Source: Karstenula rhodostoma CBS 690.94
Taxonomy: Eukaryota > Ascomycota > Dothideomycetes > Pleosporales > Didymosphaeriaceae
DNA: 64,000 bases
Assembly: GCA_010093485.1 (NCBI GenBank)
Contig: MU001495.1
Coordinates: 1,755,470-1,819,469, forward strand
Direction: 5' to 3'
In this document: positions 61,216-64,000 of the stretch, piece after piece
How the letters are laid out: every line of letters begins with the position of its first letter
Position numbering within the stretch: position 1 is the first letter of the stretch
The notes under the pieces: model-generated
The model's input: the letters and a program-made list of their open reading frames with translations, nothing else
Databases searched by the model: none
What the model was told of the DNA's origin: nothing
Position numbers and translations under genes: made by a program

Positions 61216-63502
61216 TATTTTAATCGTCAGGAATGACTTACTAAGATGTTTCTAGTGAGAGGTGTGCATCTGGTGTCGGTGGTATTTTACCTTCGGAGGT
61301 TGGTATTCCAAGTTGGTGCTATGATCGTAGTTGTGTCAATTCGTTGCCATGAAAGCCGTCCCAGATAGACCTGATGTTTGTAGCACAATCTTCGCATTTC
61401 AGATACACTCAGAGAACTGGTGTCCATGTACAAGATGTCCCGTTTGATGACTGAGTATTCTGTTATATCAAATATGATACTTCGCGAACTTGGGCAAGCC
61501 GCGGCAAAACTCAATAAAGGAACTCGGTGGGGTGAGTATTCTGTTATAAAAATCATGAGATAGTTGTTCGCCAAGTATGGTGCGCAACGCTTCGCAGACC
61601 ATTGGGCCCACAACCCAACACAATAGGTAGATGTGTGTGATTACTCCTTGCAATCATCCCTTTGAGTCGATTTTTCCTGCAAACAGAGACTACCTCCTCA
61701 ATAGCCCTTCGATGAAGATACTACCTTTTTAACTCAATACCAATTGCATACTTTGATAACTTAACATACATCAGAAATCGACCCTGTGCATGTCTACATA
61801 TTTTACGCGCTCTAAGGATGAATGAAAACGAAGATCAGGGGTTTGTAGGGCTTGGTAACCCGGGGAGTCGGCTCCCTAGAGGAACGGCGCGAAGCTTCTG
61901 AACTTTGGGTTTAGTGGCGATAGCGATGGCGCGTCTTTCGAAGTTATATCCAATAGTGACTCGATGCTAGTGGTCCATTTGTTGGGAAATAACATCGAAC
62001 ATACGTTCGGGTCACCAGAACGTTTTTAGTCACGTGCCGTGATGAGCCAATCAGAGAGCTGTACGTAGTTCAGCTGCTAACTATAATTAGGCTAGCTTCC
62101 ACGTGATTGATAGAGTTCTGTTCACCCTAAGGTCGGCATCTCCACGCGACCAACGGACGTACCTCCGAATCACGCATACATCCCGCCGTTCATATAACTT
62201 CTTAGCAGGTGCCTCAATGCGAATTACAGAGGTGCAGCCACAAATATTTACTGGGATTAAATAGTCGCGCATTGCAAAGAGCGAGTGGGAAGGCCGTGGA
62301 AGAACCCTGACGTACAAGCATGGTCTCTTTGGAGTCTTTCGTCCATTATCCTTTGAACAGGGAAGCCTGATTTGATTCATCCCCAACAGTGTCATTTTCT
62401 AATCGTTGACATGAACCACGAAGTGTTGTAATAGACTAAAAATATGGACTGCGACTGCCGCCTAATAGTAACCCAAAACAGAGCGTTTCCCCGACAATGT
62501 AGATTAAGCAGTCTCTTTACCCACCGAGTTTGAATCCCATACATTCTCATGTTCGGACATCTACACGATACCCACATCTCGTTCCACCCCAGTAGACGCA
62601 GGGTCCACAACGCACCACACCGCAGAATCTCATACTCACCCAATAGTATAAAGTACAAACTTCGACCATTACTACTCCTCTCCATGATACGCGCTCTATA
62701 CGAGTCACATTTACCCCTATCCTCCCCAGGCCCGAACCAAAATACAAACCCTCCCCCTGCCACATATCGCCACGCCGTCACACCACCCGCAAAACCCCCT
62801 CGGCTCGGATCCCAAGCCAACCCGTCCGCGCCGTCGCGCCGTCAACCACATCTTTCGCCCCTGTTGCCTCCACCCTTATTATTATGCTCCTACTGGTGTC
62901 TGCCCAAGGCAACTAATCTCCTCCCGCGCGCGCCGTCGGCCCGATTGCATGCAATGCGCCGCGAGCTGTCAGACTAGCTGAGCCATCGCACGGCGTACCA
63001 CAAACGGATGCGCGACGCGACAAGTGCCCGCGCGGTGCAGTGACTCGCCTTGCATGCGTACATATGACAGCTAACATAGCTGCATTCCTGCGTGCGGCGG
63101 CGCCCACGAGTCGCCCTGCGAGGTGATGGCATCTCGCAGGCGAGCTGAGCAACTGGAGAAGAGCTCGGCACCATCGGGCGAGGAACACGTTTCAACCCTA
63201 AACCAGTGCCCCGGACAATACTCCTGCCTCGCGCTACGAGAAGAGGCTTGCTTGCCTAGAAGATGTCACAATCAAGTGTGGTTCTGCGTACCAGGTAGCG
63301 ACGCATGTAGGTGATACTGTAGTACAACGGTTACAAGCGACGAATTGCCCCCACTTCACCACAGCAGTGGAAGACCATGCAACATTGAGCCAATCGAAGC
63401 GTATGGAACTCTCTCCGGTGAGCCCTTGTATTTTTCCATGCGTGCGTAGGCTCAGAGCGTGCAATTCTCCATGAAGGTGCACGAGGATCTTCGGCGCATT
63501 CC
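61216..63502. other. 2.3-kb gene-poor region
   Basis: Only short open frames on both strands. A dispersed repeat copy lies at 61833-61891, and a short direct repeat GAGTATTCTGTTATA occurs at about 61452 and 61532. A minus-strand frame at 61468-61653 has a faintly protein-like sequence but no recognisable family. Confidence 0.45.
61833..61891 (-). repeat. Degenerate dispersed repeat, copy 2
   Basis: The reverse complement of this 59-bp stretch aligns without gaps to 28820-28878 (about 48 identical positions by manual count). Both copies lie in gene-poor DNA. Several of the differences are C/T or G/A transitions, compatible with RIP, and the rest are transversions. Confidence 0.65.
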
Positions 63503-63820
63503 CTACAGGCTACAACTAGTCGCCAGATCTGCGGGGTCTGAGTTGGTGGCATTGGCTGGGCTCCGCATGCATGCATCCGCGATATGATTTCCTAATCCAG
63601 GAAGATGTCGGCTCTCGGAGTCGGACCCGGTCTGTCGCTTGTTGTCTCCCAGCACCATCTCTCCCACATCGACAGCCTTCCCCTCTGCATACCCCTCCAC
63701 CTGCATCATGACTAACTTGGGCTTTTGAGGCCAACGCTGGACCGGGGAAATTCCAGGGTTTATGTCATCGGGGTCGAAGCCGGGCATATCAACATCGATA
63801 GCAGCGTTTACAGTACTCAA
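63503..63820 (-). CDS. Hypothetical open frame, uncertain
   Basis: 105 codons starting MSTVNAAIDVDMPGFDPDDI, acidic at the N-terminus and polar throughout. It is divergent from the Zn2Cys6 gene by only 57 bp, which is unusually tight. No domain or family was recognised. It may be the first exon of a longer gene, or chance. Retained because its N-terminal half looks protein-like. Confidence 0.25.
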   Translation of the reverse strand: MSTVNAAIDVDMPGFDPDDINPGISPVQRWPQKPKLVMMQVEGYAEGKAVDVGEMVLGDNKRQTGSDSESRHLPGLGNHIADACMRSPANATNSDPADLATSCSL

Positions 63821-63877
63821 AATGCGCAGTCCTCGTCGGCGTCCTTCCCATCTCCACCATCTTAATTAAGTCCTGAT

Positions 63878-64000
63878 ATGGCAAATTTCCGTCCTCTCCA
63901 ACCTGCACCCATGGAAGAACAACCGCCTCATATACAGGCCAGGCCTTTGCAGGCTACGAAACCGAAACGTACGGTTACTCTTGGAGCATGTATCGCTTGT
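63878..64000 (+). CDS. Zn2Cys6 transcription factor, N-terminus only
   Basis: Starts at 63878 (MANFRPLQPAPMEEQPPHIQ) and is cut by the right edge after 41 codons. The last visible residues, KRTVTLGACIAC, are the typical lead-in of a fungal binuclear zinc cluster: basic residues followed by the first C-x2-C of the C-x2-C-x6-C motif. The rest of the cluster and the regulatory domain are outside. Its target cannot be inferred. Confidence 0.7.
   Translation, partial: MANFRPLQPAPMEEQPPHIQARPLQATKPKRTVTLGACIAC

Noticed and set aside
62500..62560. Possible tRNA T-loop (GTTTGAATCC)
   Set aside because: No matching acceptor stem, D-arm or anticodon arm could be folded around it.
62549..62977. 142-codon plus-strand frame
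   Set aside because: Pro/His/Ser-rich, no domain; pyrimidine-rich promoter-like DNA.

Overview
The window reads as nuclear DNA of a filamentous ascomycete (Pezizomycotina, probably a Dothideomycete; the class is inference). The evidence is dense single genes with short GT..AG introns (mostly 45-71 nt), lineage-typical families (HapX, CipC/DUF3759, Ugo1, GH72 glucanosyltransferase, AflY/questin-oxidase-like protein, Zn2Cys6 factor), AT-rich patches and at least one nonsense codon that fits repeat-induced point mutation. No bacterial operons, CRISPR arrays, rRNA or convincing tRNA genes were seen.

Layout. 1-20 kb is mainly housekeeping: SRP54 (cut by the left edge), RRP15, mitochondrial [2Fe-2S] ferredoxin, Ugo1-like mitochondrial fusion protein, a degenerate aspartic-protease-like secreted protein, SGT1, an AflY-like oxidase followed by an AKR7-type aldo-keto reductase, a four-TM protein with a long Pro/Ser tail, a Tlg1-type SNARE and a METTL25-like methyltransferase. 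20-29 kb holds a GPI-anchored GH72 enzyme, then a divergent pair: GH78 alpha-L-rhamnosidase and an MFS sugar transporter. Their shared 1.1 kb promoter carries a tandem repeat of about 88 bp with CGG-N10/11-CCG in every unit, interrupted by a 10-N assembly gap. 28.5-31.7 kb is a gene-poor, partly AT-rich stretch. 31.7-40.1 kb has a secreted PAF-acetylhydrolase-like protein, CipC, an acyl-protein-thioesterase-like protein lacking its catalytic triad, a seven-exon SPX-EXS (Syg1/XPR1) protein and an SDR.

40.4-47.5 kb is the most accessory-looking part: a MITE-like element, an orphan two-exon gene, a 643-aa predicted secreted Lys/Pro-repeat protein with four exons, a broken paralogue of the orphan gene and an Arg/Ser-rich protein. 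49.9-59.6 kb returns to conserved genes: HapX (iron-responsive bZIP partner of the CCAAT-binding complex), an NmrA-like reductase broken by one TGA, a J-domain protein with an RS-like middle, and a large acidic AT-hook protein. 59.6-64 kb is sparse: a possible 54-aa membrane protein, a second copy of the MITE, a degenerate dispersed repeat shared with the 28.8 kb desert, and the start of a Zn2Cys6 regulator at the right edge.

Most genes are independent units. The only groupings that suggest joint work are the rhamnosidase/sugar-transporter pair (uptake and cleavage of rhamnosides) and, more weakly, the AflY-like/AKR7 tandem. All splice sites were assigned by eye from reading frame and family resemblance, and lengths follow from those choices.
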